A stretch of 64,000 bases of DNA from Glycomyces terrestris (GCF_003933745.1 NZ_RSEB01000001.1:868001-932000); one strand, 5' to 3'. Counted from the first letter of the stretch, positions 34,757 through 44,483 are shown. The notes: generated from the letters alone by a model not told the origin. Made by a program: numbers and translations.

Positions 34757-35871
34757 GCCTGCGAGACCACCTTCAGCGTGTAGTTGCGGAGCGCCTCGTC
34801 GCCGGTGCGGGACCCGAAGGCCGCGGCGGCCTGCGACATCTGGAGGACGCGGTTGCGGTCGGTGATGACCGGGATGAGGTGCTCGGCGATCCAGCCGGGG
34901 CTGAGGTTCTCGTCGTCGCAGAACATCGCGCCGCCGGCGGCGACGACCGGCCCGGCGTTGCGGTACTGCTCCTTGTTGCCCCACGGCATGGGGACGAAGA
35001 CCGTGGGGATGCCGAGCGCGGAGACCTCGGCGACGGTCATGGAGCCGCCGCGGGCCAGGACCATGTCCGCGGCCGCGTAGCCGAGGTCCATGCGGTCGAG
35101 GTACGGGAGGGTGCGGTACGGGACCGGCAGGCCCTCGGGGACGTGGATCGGCTCGTCGCGGCGGGCCCCGGTGATGTGCAGGACCTGGACGCCGCGGTGC
35201 GCGAGCATCTGGGCCGCGCCGGAGACGGCGTTGTTGATCGAGGCCGCGCCCTGGGAGCCGCCGTAGACGAACAGGACGGGCCGGCGCGGGTCGAGCCCGA
35301 AGTACTGGCAGGCCTGGGCGCGCATGGCGTTGCGGTCGAGGTGGGCGATCGCGGGCCGCAGCGGGACGCCGGTGAACTCGCCGTCGGCGAGGATCGGGGA
35401 GGCCTGCGCGAGGTGCGGGAAGCCGAGCGCGAGGTTGTCGCTGAACTTGAGCGCCAGCTTGTTGGCGACCCCGGGCGGGTCGTTGAACTCGAAGATGACC
35501 ATCGGGGTCTTGCGGCGCCAGGCGGCGAGGTAGGCGGGGACGGCGACGTAGCCGCCGAAGCCGACCACGGCGTCGGCCTGGACCTCGTCGAGGATGTCGC
35601 GGGTGGCCTTCATGGCCTTGAGCATGCGCGGCGCGGTCAGGAGGAGGTCGAGGTTGACCTTGCGCGGCAGCTGGTGCGCGGGGACGTTGCGCAGGTCGTA
35701 CCCGGCCTTGGGGATGAGGTCGTTCTCCAGGCCCTTCTCGGTGCCGAGGCAGGTGACGCGCACGTGGGGGTCGTGGCGGCGGAGGCAGTCGGCGTAGGCC
35801 AGGAGCGGGTAGATGTGGCCGCCGGTGCCGCCGCCGGCGAGGACGACCGATCGAAGCTGTGGCAACGTCAT
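34753..35871 (-). CDS. murG: Undecaprenyldiphospho-MurNAc-pentapeptide GlcNAc transferase
   Basis: Makes lipid II from lipid I at the inner face of the membrane. 372 residues, GT-B fold: VVLAGGGTGGHIYPLLAYA, VGFGGYVAVPAYLAAW, VYGGSQGAASINNAVSGAA and the UDP-GlcNAc site VLARGGSMTVAEVSALGIP with PWGNKEQYRNA. One oddity: the usual HEQN of the hinge region reads FEFNDPPGVANKLAL, keeping Glu and Asn but losing His and Gln. Start overlaps the ftsW stop (ATGA). Confidence 0.95.
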   Translation of the reverse strand: MTLPQLRSVVLAGGGTGGHIYPLLAYADCLRRHDPHVRVTCLGTEKGLENDLIPKAGYDLRNVPAHQLPRKVNLDLLLTAPRMLKAMKATRDILDEVQADAVVGFGGYVAVPAYLAAWRRKTPMVIFEFNDPPGVANKLALKFSDNLALGFPHLAQASPILADGEFTGVPLRPAIAHLDRNAMRAQACQYFGLDPRRPVLFVYGGSQGAASINNAVSGAAQMLAHRGVQVLHITGARRDEPIHVPEGLPVPYRTLPYLDRMDLGYAAADMVLARGGSMTVAEVSALGIPTVFVPMPWGNKEQYRNAGPVVAAGGAMFCDDENLSPGWIAEHLIPVITDRNRVLQMSQAAAAFGSRTGDEALRNYTLKVVSQA

Positions 35872-37157
35872 GTCTTTCTGGTCGTAGGTTTCTTCGGAGC
35901 CTCGGAATCGGATTCCGAGCGGGGAGCGGGCGGCAGGGGGGCCCAGAGCAAGCGTACGAGACGGGAGGGGTTGCGCGCCCGCAGCGCCTGCGCGGCGTCG
36001 GGTTCGGCACGGGCGAACCCGGCGAGCATCCCGACCGCGGCGAGGACGACGACGAGCGCGGTGCCGCCGTCGGAGATGAACGGGAGCGGGACGCCGGTCA
36101 TGGGGATGAGGCCGAGGACGCCGCCGATGTTGATGAACGCCTGCCCGGCGATCCAGATCGTGACGCCCGCGGCGACGAGCGACCGGAACGGGTCGTCGGA
36201 GCGGCGCGCGATCCGGAAGCCGGTGTAGACCAGGACCGCGAACAGGGCCAGGATGACCAGGCAGCCGACGACGCCGAGCTCCTCCGCGATGAGCGCGAAG
36301 ATGAAGTCGTTGTGGCCGTTGGGGAGCCAGTCCCACTTCTGGCGGCTCTCGCCGAGCCCGAGCCCGAACCAGCCGCCGTCCGCGATCGCGTAGTAGCCCT
36401 GGATGGCCTGGTAGCCCCAGGTGTCGGCGAAGTCCTCGGGCCGCGAGAAGGAGATGATGCGCTCCATGCGGTAGCCCTCGAACGCGATGAGCAGGGCCGA
36501 GCCGGTGAGCGCGATCGCGAACAGGACGCCGAGGATGCGCAGCGGCACCCCCGAGGCCCACAGGAGGCCGATGAACATCGCGACGATGATGAGCATCGTC
36601 CCCAGGTCGGCGTAGCCGATGATGATCATGAGCAGGCCCGCGATGGGGAACATGGGGATCGCGAGGTCGCGCCAGGACGCGATGCGCGGGCCCAGGCGCA
36701 CCAGCGAGTCCGCGGCCCACAGCAGGAGCGCGAACTTGGCGATCTCGGCGGGCTGGAACTGGACGGGGCCCAGGTTGATCCACAGGCCGTCGGCGATCCC
36801 GCTCCCGGCGTCGGCGCCGGCGGACTCCAGCTGGTCCTGGCGGACCGACATGACCACCAGGAACAGGCCGAGGAGGATCGCGACGACGAGCAGCGGGCGC
36901 GAGACCGCGCGGTAGGTGCGCGCGGGCAGGCGCTGTGCGATCCAGAAGCAGATCAGGCCGACGACGGCCCAGATGACCTGCTGGAGGATGACCGCGAAGG
37001 CGTTGCCGGTGGCCTCGTAGGACTCGACCATGGTGGCGGAGAAGACCATCACCAGGCCGACCGTGAGCAGGAGGCCCGCGGAGGAGAGCAGCAGGTAGTA
37101 CGAGGCGAGCGGCCGGTCGAGGAGGCCGCGGAGCATCTCGGTGAACCCGCTTCTCAC
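35868..37157 (-). CDS. ftsW: SEDS peptidoglycan polymerase FtsW
   Basis: 429 residues with about ten transmembrane helices, a septal peptidoglycan glycosyltransferase of the SEDS family. Diagnostic segments: GLVMVFSATMVES, QFQPAEIAKFALLLWAADSL, the loop YQAIQGYYAIADGGWFGLGL with GHNDFIFALIAEELG and the C-terminal MTGVPLPFISDGGTALVVVL. GTG start overlapping the murD stop (GTGA). Its partner transpeptidase FtsI is not encoded in this window. Confidence 0.95.
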   Translation of the reverse strand: MRSGFTEMLRGLLDRPLASYYLLLSSAGLLLTVGLVMVFSATMVESYEATGNAFAVILQQVIWAVVGLICFWIAQRLPARTYRAVSRPLLVVAILLGLFLVVMSVRQDQLESAGADAGSGIADGLWINLGPVQFQPAEIAKFALLLWAADSLVRLGPRIASWRDLAIPMFPIAGLLMIIIGYADLGTMLIIVAMFIGLLWASGVPLRILGVLFAIALTGSALLIAFEGYRMERIISFSRPEDFADTWGYQAIQGYYAIADGGWFGLGLGESRQKWDWLPNGHNDFIFALIAEELGVVGCLVILALFAVLVYTGFRIARRSDDPFRSLVAAGVTIWIAGQAFINIGGVLGLIPMTGVPLPFISDGGTALVVVLAAVGMLAGFARAEPDAAQALRARNPSRLVRLLWAPLPPAPRSESDSEAPKKPTTRKT

Positions 37158-38512
37158 GCATCGCCTCCCAGGGCGCGCGCCGCGTCGGCGAACGCGTCGC
37201 CGCGGTGGGCGTAGGAGCGGAACATGTCGTAGGAGGCGGCGGCGGGCGACAGGAGCACGGTGTCCCCGGGCCGCGCGAAGGCGGCGGCGCGGGCGGCGAC
37301 GTCGGTCATGACGGCATCGTCGCCGCCGTCGAGGACGGCGACGGGGAGGTCCGGGGCGTGTCGCGCGAGCGCTTCGGCGATCTCGGCCCGGTCCTGTCCG
37401 ATGAGGACGGCGGCGCGCATCTTCGGAGCGTACTGCGCGACCAGGCCGTCGACGTCGACGCCCTTGAGCTGGCCGCCCGCGACCCACACGATCGAGTCGT
37501 AGGCGGCGAGCGCGGCGGCCGCGGCGTGCGGGTTCGTGGCCTTGGAGTCGTCGACCCAGGTCACCCCGGCCCACTCGCCGACGGTCACGTTCCGGTGCGG
37601 CTCGGGGGTGTAGGCGCGGATCGCCGCGGCGATGTCCTCGTGCGCGACGCCGGCCGCGCGGGCGAGCGCGGCGGCGGCGAGCGCGTTGGCGACGTTGTGC
37701 CAGCCGGCGGGCCTGACGTCGCCGGCCGAGCAGATCTGGACGGGCGCGTCGCCGGTGTGGTCGACGAGGAATCCGAGCGCGACGCCGAACTGGCCGGGCT
37801 CGGGGTGGTTGAGGGTGAACCCGGTGACCTCGGCCTCGGTGTGCTTGGCGAGGGCGACGACGGCCGGGTCGTCCAGATTGACGACGGCGCGGCCGCCGCG
37901 CCAGACGGCGGCCTTGGCCTCGGCGTAGTTGTCGAAGCCGCCGTGCCAGTCGAGGTGGTCGGGGGCGAGGTTGAGGACGGCCCCGGCGGTCGGGGCGAGC
38001 TGCGAGGACCAGTGGAGCTGGTAGCTGGAGAGCTCGACGGCGATCGCGTCGTAGGGGCCGTTGGCGGCCTGGACGAGCGGGACGCCGATGTTGCCGAGGG
38101 CCGCGGTGCGCAGGCCCCCGGCGGCGAGCATCGCGGCGAGCATCGTCGTGGTGGTGGTCTTGCCGTTGGTGCCGGTGACGGCGAGCCAGCGCGCCGCGCC
38201 CGGCTCGCGCAGGCGCCAGGCGAGCTCGGGTTCGGAGAAGGTCTCGATCCCGGCCTCGCGGGCGGCGGCCGCGATCGGGTGGTGCGGCGGGAACCCGGGC
38301 GAGAGGACGACCTGCCCGACCCCGTCGAGGAGGGCGGGGTCGAACTCGCCGGTGGCGGTGCGGGCGCCGCGGGCGGCGAGGGCCCGGAGGCGCTCGGAGT
38401 CGTCGCGGTCGTAGACGGTGACGGCGGCGCCGCGGTCGAGGAGGACCTCGGCGCAGGCGCCGCCGGCGACGCGGGCGCCGGCGACGAGCACGCTGCTGGC
38501 TATGTCGGGCAC
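37154..38512 (-). CDS. murD: UDP-N-acetylmuramoylalanine--D-glutamate ligase
   Basis: Adds D-Glu to UDP-MurNAc-L-Ala. 452 residues: N-terminal SSVLVAGARVAGGACAEVLL, ATP loop VTGTNGKTTTTTMLAAMLAA, VELSSYQLHWS, LAPDHLDWHGGFDNYAEAK and C-terminal WVDDSKATNPHAAAAALAAY. The start lies 4 nt after the mraY stop; its end overlaps ftsW. Confidence 0.96.
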   Translation of the reverse strand: MPDIASSVLVAGARVAGGACAEVLLDRGAAVTVYDRDDSERLRALAARGARTATGEFDPALLDGVGQVVLSPGFPPHHPIAAAAREAGIETFSEPELAWRLREPGAARWLAVTGTNGKTTTTTMLAAMLAAGGLRTAALGNIGVPLVQAANGPYDAIAVELSSYQLHWSSQLAPTAGAVLNLAPDHLDWHGGFDNYAEAKAAVWRGGRAVVNLDDPAVVALAKHTEAEVTGFTLNHPEPGQFGVALGFLVDHTGDAPVQICSAGDVRPAGWHNVANALAAAALARAAGVAHEDIAAAIRAYTPEPHRNVTVGEWAGVTWVDDSKATNPHAAAAALAAYDSIVWVAGGQLKGVDVDGLVAQYAPKMRAAVLIGQDRAEIAEALARHAPDLPVAVLDGGDDAVMTDVAARAAAFARPGDTVLLSPAAASYDMFRSYAHRGDAFADAARALGGDA

Positions 38513-38516
38513 CGCG

Positions 38517-39638
38517 CTACCCCGCGATCCGCAGGAAGTCGGCGAAGAAGAAGCCCAGGGCGATGGCGACGCCGATGCCGGCGATGATCCAGAACCGGAC
38601 CACGATGGTGACCTCGGACCAGCCGGCGAGTTCGAAGTGGTGCTGGATCGGGGACATGCGGAAGACGCGTCTGCCGGTGAGTTTGAAGGAGGTCACCTGG
38701 ATCATGACGCTGGCGGTGGTGATGACGAACAGGGCGCCGACGATCGGCAGGAGCAGGATCGTCTTGGAGGCGATGGCGAGTCCGGCGATGAGCGCGCCGA
38801 GGCTCAGGGAGCCGGAGTCGCCCATGAAGATCTGCGCGGGCGAGGTGTTCCACCACAGGAAGCCGAACATGGCGCCGGCGGCGGCGCCGGCGATGAGGGC
38901 GATCTCGAGGGGGTCGCGGACGTCGTAGCAGAGGTTGTCGGCGGGCTGGGCGCCGCCGCACCAGTGGCGGTACTCCCAGAAGCCGATGATGAGGAACGCC
39001 ATGAACGCCATCATCGAGGAGCCGGTGGCGAGGCCGTCGAGGCCGTCGGTGAGGTTGACGCCGTTGGCGGTCGCGTTCACGAGCAGGACGATGAGGACGA
39101 CCATGCCGATCTCGGTGATGTTGATCGGGAGGTCGCGGGTGAAGGAGATGAACGGGGTCGCGACGGTCTCGGAGATCTCGGAGGTGACGATCGAGCCCTG
39201 GTAGTAGACGGCGACGATGCCGAAGATCGTGGCGGCGATGCTCAGGCCGATGACCTTGGCGCGGCCGGAGATGCCGCCGGAGTGCTTGCGGCGGATCTTG
39301 AGCCAGTCGTCGATGAAGCCGACGAAGCCGCAGGAGACGAAGAGTCCGATGAGGACGATGCCGGTGGCGGTGAAGCCGGTGGGACGGGAGAACTTCTCGG
39401 TGTCGGCCTCGGGCAGGGCCATGAGGACGAGGTGGCCGGCGACGTAGGCGAGCACGGTGGTGAAGATGAAGACGACGCCGCCCATGGTTGGGGTGCCGGC
39501 CTTGGCGAGGTGGGTCTGGGGTCCGTCGGTGCGGATGGGCTGTCCGGCCTTGAGGCGGCGGAACAGCTTGGCCGCGAGGGGCGTCAGCGCCATGGTGAGC
39601 GCGAACGCCACGAACGCGGCGACGATGACTGCTCTCAC
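38517..39638 (-). CDS. mraY: Phospho-MurNAc-pentapeptide transferase
   Basis: Transfers phospho-MurNAc-pentapeptide to undecaprenyl phosphate, forming lipid I. 373 residues, ten transmembrane helices; [20 protein letters not shown], the Asp-rich cytoplasmic loops [12 protein letters not shown] and [32 protein letters not shown], and [20 protein letters not shown] near the C-terminus. GTG start overlapping the murF stop (GTGA). Confidence 0.97.
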   Translation of the reverse strand: MRAVIVAAFVAFALTMALTPLAAKLFRRLKAGQPIRTDGPQTHLAKAGTPTMGGVVFIFTTVLAYVAGHLVLMALPEADTEKFSRPTGFTATGIVLIGLFVSCGFVGFIDDWLKIRRKHSGGISGRAKVIGLSIAATIFGIVAVYYQGSIVTSEISETVATPFISFTRDLPINITEIGMVVLIVLLVNATANGVNLTDGLDGLATGSSMMAFMAFLIIGFWEYRHWCGGAQPADNLCYDVRDPLEIALIAGAAAGAMFGFLWWNTSPAQIFMGDSGSLSLGALIAGLAIASKTILLLPIVGALFVITTASVMIQVTSFKLTGRRVFRMSPIQHHFELAGWSEVTIVVRFWIIAGIGVAIALGFFFADFLRIAG

Positions 39639-41005
39639 TGGTCGGTTTCCTCCTTGGCGCGCAGGTGGTCGGCGACGTCCCAGGTCCGGTAGCGGGAACC
39701 CTTCACCAGGACGGCGTCGCCGGGGCGCAGCCGGTTCTCGAGCAGCGCGATGGCCGCGGCTTGATCGGGGACATGGGTGGCGGTGACGCCGTCGGCACCG
39801 TCAATGATGGGTTGGGTGCCGTCGCCGACGGCGATGATCTCGTCGACGCCGGCGTCGCGGGCCTGCTCGCCGAGGCGCCGGTGGCATTCCTCTTCGAGCT
39901 CTTCGAGGTCGGCCATGAGGCCGAGGACGGCGATGCGCCGCCCTGCGGTCGGGAGCCGCCCGAGGGCGCGGACGGCCGCGCCCATCGATGCGGGGTTGGC
40001 GTTGTAGGAGTCGTCGATGACGACGGTGCCGTCGGGGCGGGTGAAGACGTCCATGCGGCGCTCGGAGAGGCGCCCGGCCTCGCCGAGGCCCTCCGCGATC
40101 TGCTCGGGGGTCGCGCCGAGCTTCCAGAGGACACCCGCGGCGGCGAGGGCGTTGTAGACGTGGTGGTCGCCCCACAGCCGCAGTTGGACGCGGGCGCGGC
40201 CGGCAGGGGTGACGAGGGTGAAGGCGTGGCGGCCGTCGCGCGGGTCGACGTCGACCGCGCGGATCTCGGCGTCCTCGCGGACGCCGTAGCGGACGACGGT
40301 CGCGGCGGTGGCGTCGGCCATGGCCGCGACGCGCGGGTCGTCGGCGTTGAGCAGGGCGGTGCCGTCGGCGGCGAGGAAGCGCGGCAGCTCGGACTTGGCC
40401 TTTGCGGTGGTCTCGATGGAGCCGAAGCCGTCGAGGTGGGAGATGCCGACGTTGAGGACGACGCCGATGGACGGCGGGGCGATCTCGCACAGCTGCGTGA
40501 TGTGGCCGACGCCGCGGGCCGCGAGTTCGAGGACGAGGTACTCGGTCTCGGGCGTGGTGCGGCAGACGGTGTAGGGGTGGCCGAGCTCGTTGTTGAAGTT
40601 GGCCTCGGTGGCGACGGTGGGCCCGAGGCGGGCGCACAGCTGCCCGATGAGGTCCTTCGTCGAGGTCTTGCCGTTGGAGCCGGTGACGCCGATGATCGTG
40701 GCCTTGGAGGTCGCGGCGATGTGCTCGGCGAGCCGGGTGAGGGCGGCGACGGCGTCGTCGACGTACACGGCGGGCGTGTCGATCGGCCGGGTCGCGATGG
40801 TCGCGACGGCGCCCTGCGCGTGGGCCTTGGCGGCGAAGTCGTGGCCGTCGACCTTGGCGCCGGGGATGGCGAGGAAGAGGCCGCCGGGCCCGGCCTTGCG
40901 CGAGTCGAACTCGACGCCGCCGGTGACGATCGCCTCCGGGTCGGCCGTGTCGCTGAGCGTGCCGCCGGTGACGGCGGCGATCTGGGCCAGGCTCATGGGG
41001 ATCAC
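39635..41005 (-). CDS. murF: UDP-MurNAc-tripeptide--D-Ala-D-Ala ligase
   Basis: Completes the pentapeptide by adding D-Ala-D-Ala. 456 residues: [23 protein letters not shown] loop [39 protein letters not shown] and the C-terminal [23 protein letters not shown] start at 41005 with GAGGAG upstream; an ATG three codons in is possible. It lies 37 nt after murE. Confidence 0.96.
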   Translation of the reverse strand: MIPMSLAQIAAVTGGTLSDTADPEAIVTGGVEFDSRKAGPGGLFLAIPGAKVDGHDFAAKAHAQGAVATIATRPIDTPAVYVDDAVAALTRLAEHIAATSKATIIGVTGSNGKTSTKDLIGQLCARLGPTVATEANFNNELGHPYTVCRTTPETEYLVLELAARGVGHITQLCEIAPPSIGVVLNVGISHLDGFGSIETTAKAKSELPRFLAADGTALLNADDPRVAAMADATAATVVRYGVREDAEIRAVDVDPRDGRHAFTLVTPAGRARVQLRLWGDHHVYNALAAAGVLWKLGATPEQIAEGLGEAGRLSERRMDVFTRPDGTVVIDDSYNANPASMGAAVRALGRLPTAGRRIAVLGLMADLEELEEECHRRLGEQARDAGVDEIIAVGDGTQPIIDGADGVTATHVPDQAAAIALLENRLRPGDAVLVKGSRYRTWDVADHLRAKEETDQ

Positions 41006-41042
41006 GCGGCGGACTCCTCGTGCTGTCGTGCTTGTCGGACTA

Positions 41043-42566
41043 TCACGCTTGAGCGTGCGGGGCCGGTTTCACCCAGCCTGCGTCCCTGAGCGCACGGGCC
41101 AGGAGCAGGCGGTCGTCGCTCGCCACCGGGCCGTCGGCGGTCTCGGTGTACGTCTCGTGCCCCTTGCCGAGGAGGGCGACGGCGTCACCGGGCGCGGCCA
41201 GGGCGGCGGCCTCGCGGACGGCGACTTCCCGCCCGGGAATATTACGGCAGGGCACGCCCTGGACAGCGGCGGCCACCTCGTCCCGGATGCGCGCGGGGTC
41301 CTCGGTGCGCGGGTTGTCGTCGGTGACGATGACCAGGTCGGCGGCGGCCGCCGCGGCGGCGCCCATGAGCGGGCGCTTGGACCGGTCGCGGTCGCCCCCG
41401 GCGCCGAGGATCGCGATCACGCGGCCGGGCGTGGACTCGCGGAGCGCCGCGAGGACGGCGGTGATCGCCTCGGGCTTGTGGGCGTAGTCGACGACGCCGC
41501 GCACGGGCGCGTCGCCGGAGACGAGCTCCATGCGGCCGGGCACGCCGGTGCAGGAGGCGACGCCGGCGAGCGCGGTGTCGGTGTCGAGGCCGACGGCTTC
41601 GAGGAGGGCGACGGCGAGGACGGCGTTGGCGACGTTGTGGCGGCCGGGCATGTTCACGCGGCCCTCGCCCTTGCCGTGGGGGCCGGTGAGGTGGAACGTC
41701 TGGGTGAAGCCGTCCCCGGCGATGTCGGTCGCGTAGTAGTCGGCGGCGGGGTCGCGGAAGGAGAAGGTGCGGTTGCGCCCGTCGGCGAGGGTGGCGACGC
41801 GGGGGTCGTCGGCGTTGAGGACCTCGGTCTCGGCGCGGCCGTCGAACAGGCGGGCCTTGGCGGCGAAGTAGTCGTCGAGGTCGGCGTGAAAGTCGAGGTG
41901 GTCGGTGCCGAACATGGTGAACCCGGCGGCCTTGAAGCGGCAGCCTTCGACGCGGCCGAGGACGAGGGCGTGGCTGGAGACCTCCATGACGACGTCGGTG
42001 ACGCCGCGTTCGAGGGCGGTCGCCAGGAGCGCCTGGAGCTCGGGGGCCTCGGGGGTGGTGCGCTCGGACTCGATCCGGTCCCCGGCGATGCGGGTCTCGA
42101 CCGTGCCGATGATGCCGGTGGTGCGCCCGGCGTGCGCGAGGGCGGCCTCGACGAGGTAGGCGGTGGAGGTCTTGCCGTTCGTGCCGGTGATGCCGATGAG
42201 GTTGAGGCGCTCGGAGGGCCGGCCCCAGACGCGGGCGGCGACCTCGCCGGTGAGGGTGCGCGGGTCGTCGGCGACGAGCACCGGGAGGCGCCCGGCGGCG
42301 TCGCCGGAGGCGGACTGGAGGAGGGCGGCGCCGCGGGCGTCGGTGAGGACGGCGACCGCGCCGCGCTCGGCGGCCTGGGCGGCGAACTCGGCGCCGTGCC
42401 GGTTCGCGCCGGGCAGGGCCGCGAAGAGGTCGCCGGGCTCGACGGCGCCGGCGGCGAGGCTCACGCCGGTGACGGCGAGGTCCAGGTCCCCGGCCTCGGG
42501 CAGGAGGTCGGCGAGGCCGTCGAGGCGGTACGGGACGGTCTGGCGGGGACGCGGAAAGGTCGGCAC
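41043..42566 (-). CDS. murE: UDP-MurNAc-L-Ala-D-Glu--meso-diaminopimelate ligase
   Basis: Adds the third residue to the stem peptide. 507 residues: GVSLAAGAVEPGDLFAALPG, ATP loop IGITGTNGKTSTAYLVEAAL, EVSSHALVLGRVEGCRF and the specificity motif VTDDNPRTEDPARIRDEVAA, whose DNPR marks meso-diaminopimelate rather than lysine. So the cell wall is meso-Dpm type. GTG start 6 nt after TAGGGT (leaderless). It heads the murE-murC operon; ftsI, ftsL, rsmH and mraZ, usually upstream, are missing. Confidence 0.97.
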   Translation of the reverse strand: MPTFPRPRQTVPYRLDGLADLLPEAGDLDLAVTGVSLAAGAVEPGDLFAALPGANRHGAEFAAQAAERGAVAVLTDARGAALLQSASGDAAGRLPVLVADDPRTLTGEVAARVWGRPSERLNLIGITGTNGKTSTAYLVEAALAHAGRTTGIIGTVETRIAGDRIESERTTPEAPELQALLATALERGVTDVVMEVSSHALVLGRVEGCRFKAAGFTMFGTDHLDFHADLDDYFAAKARLFDGRAETEVLNADDPRVATLADGRNRTFSFRDPAADYYATDIAGDGFTQTFHLTGPHGKGEGRVNMPGRHNVANAVLAVALLEAVGLDTDTALAGVASCTGVPGRMELVSGDAPVRGVVDYAHKPEAITAVLAALRESTPGRVIAILGAGGDRDRSKRPLMGAAAAAAADLVIVTDDNPRTEDPARIRDEVAAAVQGVPCRNIPGREVAVREAAALAAPGDAVALLGKGHETYTETADGPVASDDRLLLARALRDAGWVKPAPHAQA

Positions 42567-42572
42567 GGCCTG

Positions 42573-42578
42573 ACCCTA
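42573..42578 (-). promoter_or_regulatory. -10 box of the mur operon (leaderless murE)
   Basis: TAGGGT on the minus strand, 6 nt before the murE GTG. No strong -35. It indicates that the mur genes start their own transcript here and do not depend on the MarR gene upstream. Confidence 0.5.
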
Positions 42579-42651
42579 CACCGGCACCGACCGTCCGCAG
42601 GCCGTACACCGCCCGCGCAGCGCGCCAGGACGACGGGCGGATCGGCGGGTC

Positions 42652-43152
42652 CTAGTGGTCGGGGCGGTGGACCGGGTTGCGCTCGTGCTCGTCGAGGTTG
42701 TCGGACCAGGTGCCCAGGAGCTTGTCGAGCTCGGCGGACTGGTCGCAGTTGAGGTCGTCGAGGAACAGCTCGCGGACGAGGGAGAGGATGCACGGCGCGG
42801 CCTGCTCCAGGCGCTCGAGCCCGGCCGGGGTGAGCTTGACCCAGGTGCCGCGGTTGTCGCGGTCGCACTTGTGGCGCTCGACCAGGCCCATCTCGGAGAG
42901 GCGGTTGACCTGGTAGGTGACGGCGCTCTTGGCGGTGACGATCTCGTCGGCGAGGTCGCTCATGCGCATGGCCCGCTCGTCGCTGTCGGCGAGCCGCACG
43001 AGGATCTCGTACTGAGTGTGGGTGATGCCGTGGTTGTCCTGGAGGCGCCGGTCGATGTGGTGCTCCAAGCGGTGGGTGACCTGGAGGAACCGGGTCCAGA
43101 CGGCGTTCACGTCGGGCCGGAGCCAGCGGCTCTCGAAATCGCCCGCGCTCAT
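42652..43152 (-). CDS. MarR family transcriptional regulator
   Basis: 166 residues, winged-helix MarR fold: dimerisation helix RPDVNAVWTRFLQVTHRLEH, HGITHTQYEILVRLADSDER, recognition part MRMSDLADEIVTAKSAVTYQ and wing RLSEMGLVERHKCDRDNRGT. Two Cys (in RHKCDRDNRG and AAPCILSL, DDLNCDQS) could allow redox sensing, as in OhrR-type MarR proteins, but this is speculative. Upstream is the perfect palindrome GTTCGAATTCGAAC. It precedes murE on the same strand and is divergent from a secreted peptidase-like gene. Confidence 0.9.
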   Translation of the reverse strand: MSAGDFESRWLRPDVNAVWTRFLQVTHRLEHHIDRRLQDNHGITHTQYEILVRLADSDERAMRMSDLADEIVTAKSAVTYQVNRLSEMGLVERHKCDRDNRGTWVKLTPAGLERLEQAAPCILSLVRELFLDDLNCDQSAELDKLLGTWSDNLDEHERNPVHRPDH

Positions 43153-43194
43153 CCCGGTCCTCCTTCCCTGTCGTCGGCGCCAGCCGCGAAGCTG

Positions 43195-43208
43195 GTTCGA
43201 ATTCGAAC
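43195..43208. promoter_or_regulatory. Perfect palindrome, probable MarR operator
   Basis: GTTCGAATTCGAAC, 43 nt upstream of the MarR start. A second, half-matching GGTTCGAAT lies at 43304-43312 in the same divergent gap. Placement suits autoregulation and control of the divergent gene; binding is inferred. Confidence 0.55.
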
Positions 43209-43387
43209 GATCCTATCAGGCCGTGAGGCGTTCCACGGTCCTCGAGTCGGGCACGCCACACCCCCGTGACTCGGCGACCACCAGCGGTTATGCCACATGG
43301 CCCGGTTCGAATAGAGGAATCCTCCCGTTCTAGGCTGGGGCCGACCATCGGCCCACTCGGCCCCGAGCAACCGAAGGACCGCACGCC

Positions 43388-44407
43388 TTGAACGCCGGAA
43401 CCGCCGCCAGGCGCGCCGCCCGCCCCTTCCGCGGGGCGAAGCGGCTCCTCACCCTCCCCGTCGCGGCCGTCGCCGCCGTGGTGTTCCTGGTCTCCCCCGC
43501 CTCCCAGTCGAGCGCGCAGGAGGGCGAGGAGGGCGCCTCGGACGCGCTCAGCCAGGCCATCGAGGATTACCTGAACGCCCGGGACGAGCTCGCCGCCCTG
43601 GAGCAGCAGGAGGACGACCTCGCGGCGGAGCTCGCGGCCTCCACCGAGGAGCAGGCCGCGCTCCGGGCCGAGCTGGAGGACTACGCGTACATCGCGTCGA
43701 CCACCTCCGACTACCAGTCGACCGCCGCGCTCCTGGCCTCCGGCGACCCGCAGGACGCGATCGCGGCGATGGAGATGCTCCAGTTCCTCGGGGAGTCCCG
43801 CGCCGACCGGCTCAACGAGCTGCTCGCGCGGCTCCAGGAGATCGAGGCGCTCCAGCAGACCCTCGACGACAACATCGCCGAGCAGGCCGACGTCGCCGAG
43901 GAGCTGGAGGACGCCCGCGACGAGGCCGCCCGCGAGCTCGCGGGCTCCGGCGGCGACGACGCCGTGGGCCCCACGGTCTCCGACGCGCCCGCGGCCGAGC
44001 CGTTCGAGGGCGACGGCGGCGGCTGCACCGAGGACGACCCGACCCCGGCGAACGGCTGCATCACCCCGCGCACCCTGCACGCGCTGGAGCAGGCGCAGAT
44101 CGCCGGGTTCACCAGGTACGTCTCCTGCTACCGCTCCGGCGGCTCCGGCGAGCACCCCAAGGGCCGGGCCTGCGACTTCTCCTCGGAGCCGGGCGGCTTC
44201 GGCGGCGACGCGACCGGCGAGGACTACGACTACGGGCAGAACCTCGCGGGCTGGCTCATCGAGAACGCCGACGCGCTCGGCGTCCAGTACGTCATCTGGT
44301 ACCGCCAGATCTGGTTCCCCGGCAGCGGCTGGAAGTCCTACTCGGGCGCGTACGGCGACCCGTCCTCGGACCACACGAACCACGTCCATCTGAGTATGCG
44401 CAGTTGA
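43388..44407 (+). CDS. Secreted coiled-coil protein with VanY-like/ARB_07466-type C-terminal domain
   Basis: 339 residues. Basic N-terminus and signal peptide (LLTLPVAAVAAVVFLVSPAS, cleavage near SSAQ), then an Ala/Glu/Leu-rich coiled coil (about 50-190) as in RipA/Csd3-type wall proteins, a short acidic linker and a C-terminal domain with VSCYRSGGSGEHPKGRACDF and DHTNHVHLSMRS. The H-x3-G-x-A-x-D and H-x-H patterns resemble D-Ala-D-Ala carboxypeptidase zinc sites, so peptidoglycan hydrolysis outside the cell is likely. TTG start with a weak AAGGA site. Confidence 0.8.
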   Translation: MNAGTAARRAARPFRGAKRLLTLPVAAVAAVVFLVSPASQSSAQEGEEGASDALSQAIEDYLNARDELAALEQQEDDLAAELAASTEEQAALRAELEDYAYIASTTSDYQSTAALLASGDPQDAIAAMEMLQFLGESRADRLNELLARLQEIEALQQTLDDNIAEQADVAEELEDARDEAARELAGSGGDDAVGPTVSDAPAAEPFEGDGGGCTEDDPTPANGCITPRTLHALEQAQIAGFTRYVSCYRSGGSGEHPKGRACDFSSEPGGFGGDATGEDYDYGQNLAGWLIENADALGVQYVIWYRQIWFPGSGWKSYSGAYGDPSSDHTNHVHLSMRS

Positions 44408-44483
44408 GCCGCGTCCCGGTTGCACGGCCCGAACGACGCGTTTCTCACAGGTGCACAGGGGACACGGCGTCGCCGCGCGGTTG

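Noticed and set aside
30137-34783. A 1548-codon open frame on the plus strand
   Set aside because: It is antisense to the Roco and murC genes. Long antisense frames are expected in high-GC genomes, and the translation has the Val/Gly/Arg/Glu-rich look of such shadows.
43300-43320. Possible tRNA T-loop (GGTTCGAAT)
   Set aside because: No acceptor, anticodon or D stem can be formed around it; better explained as part of a MarR-type operator.
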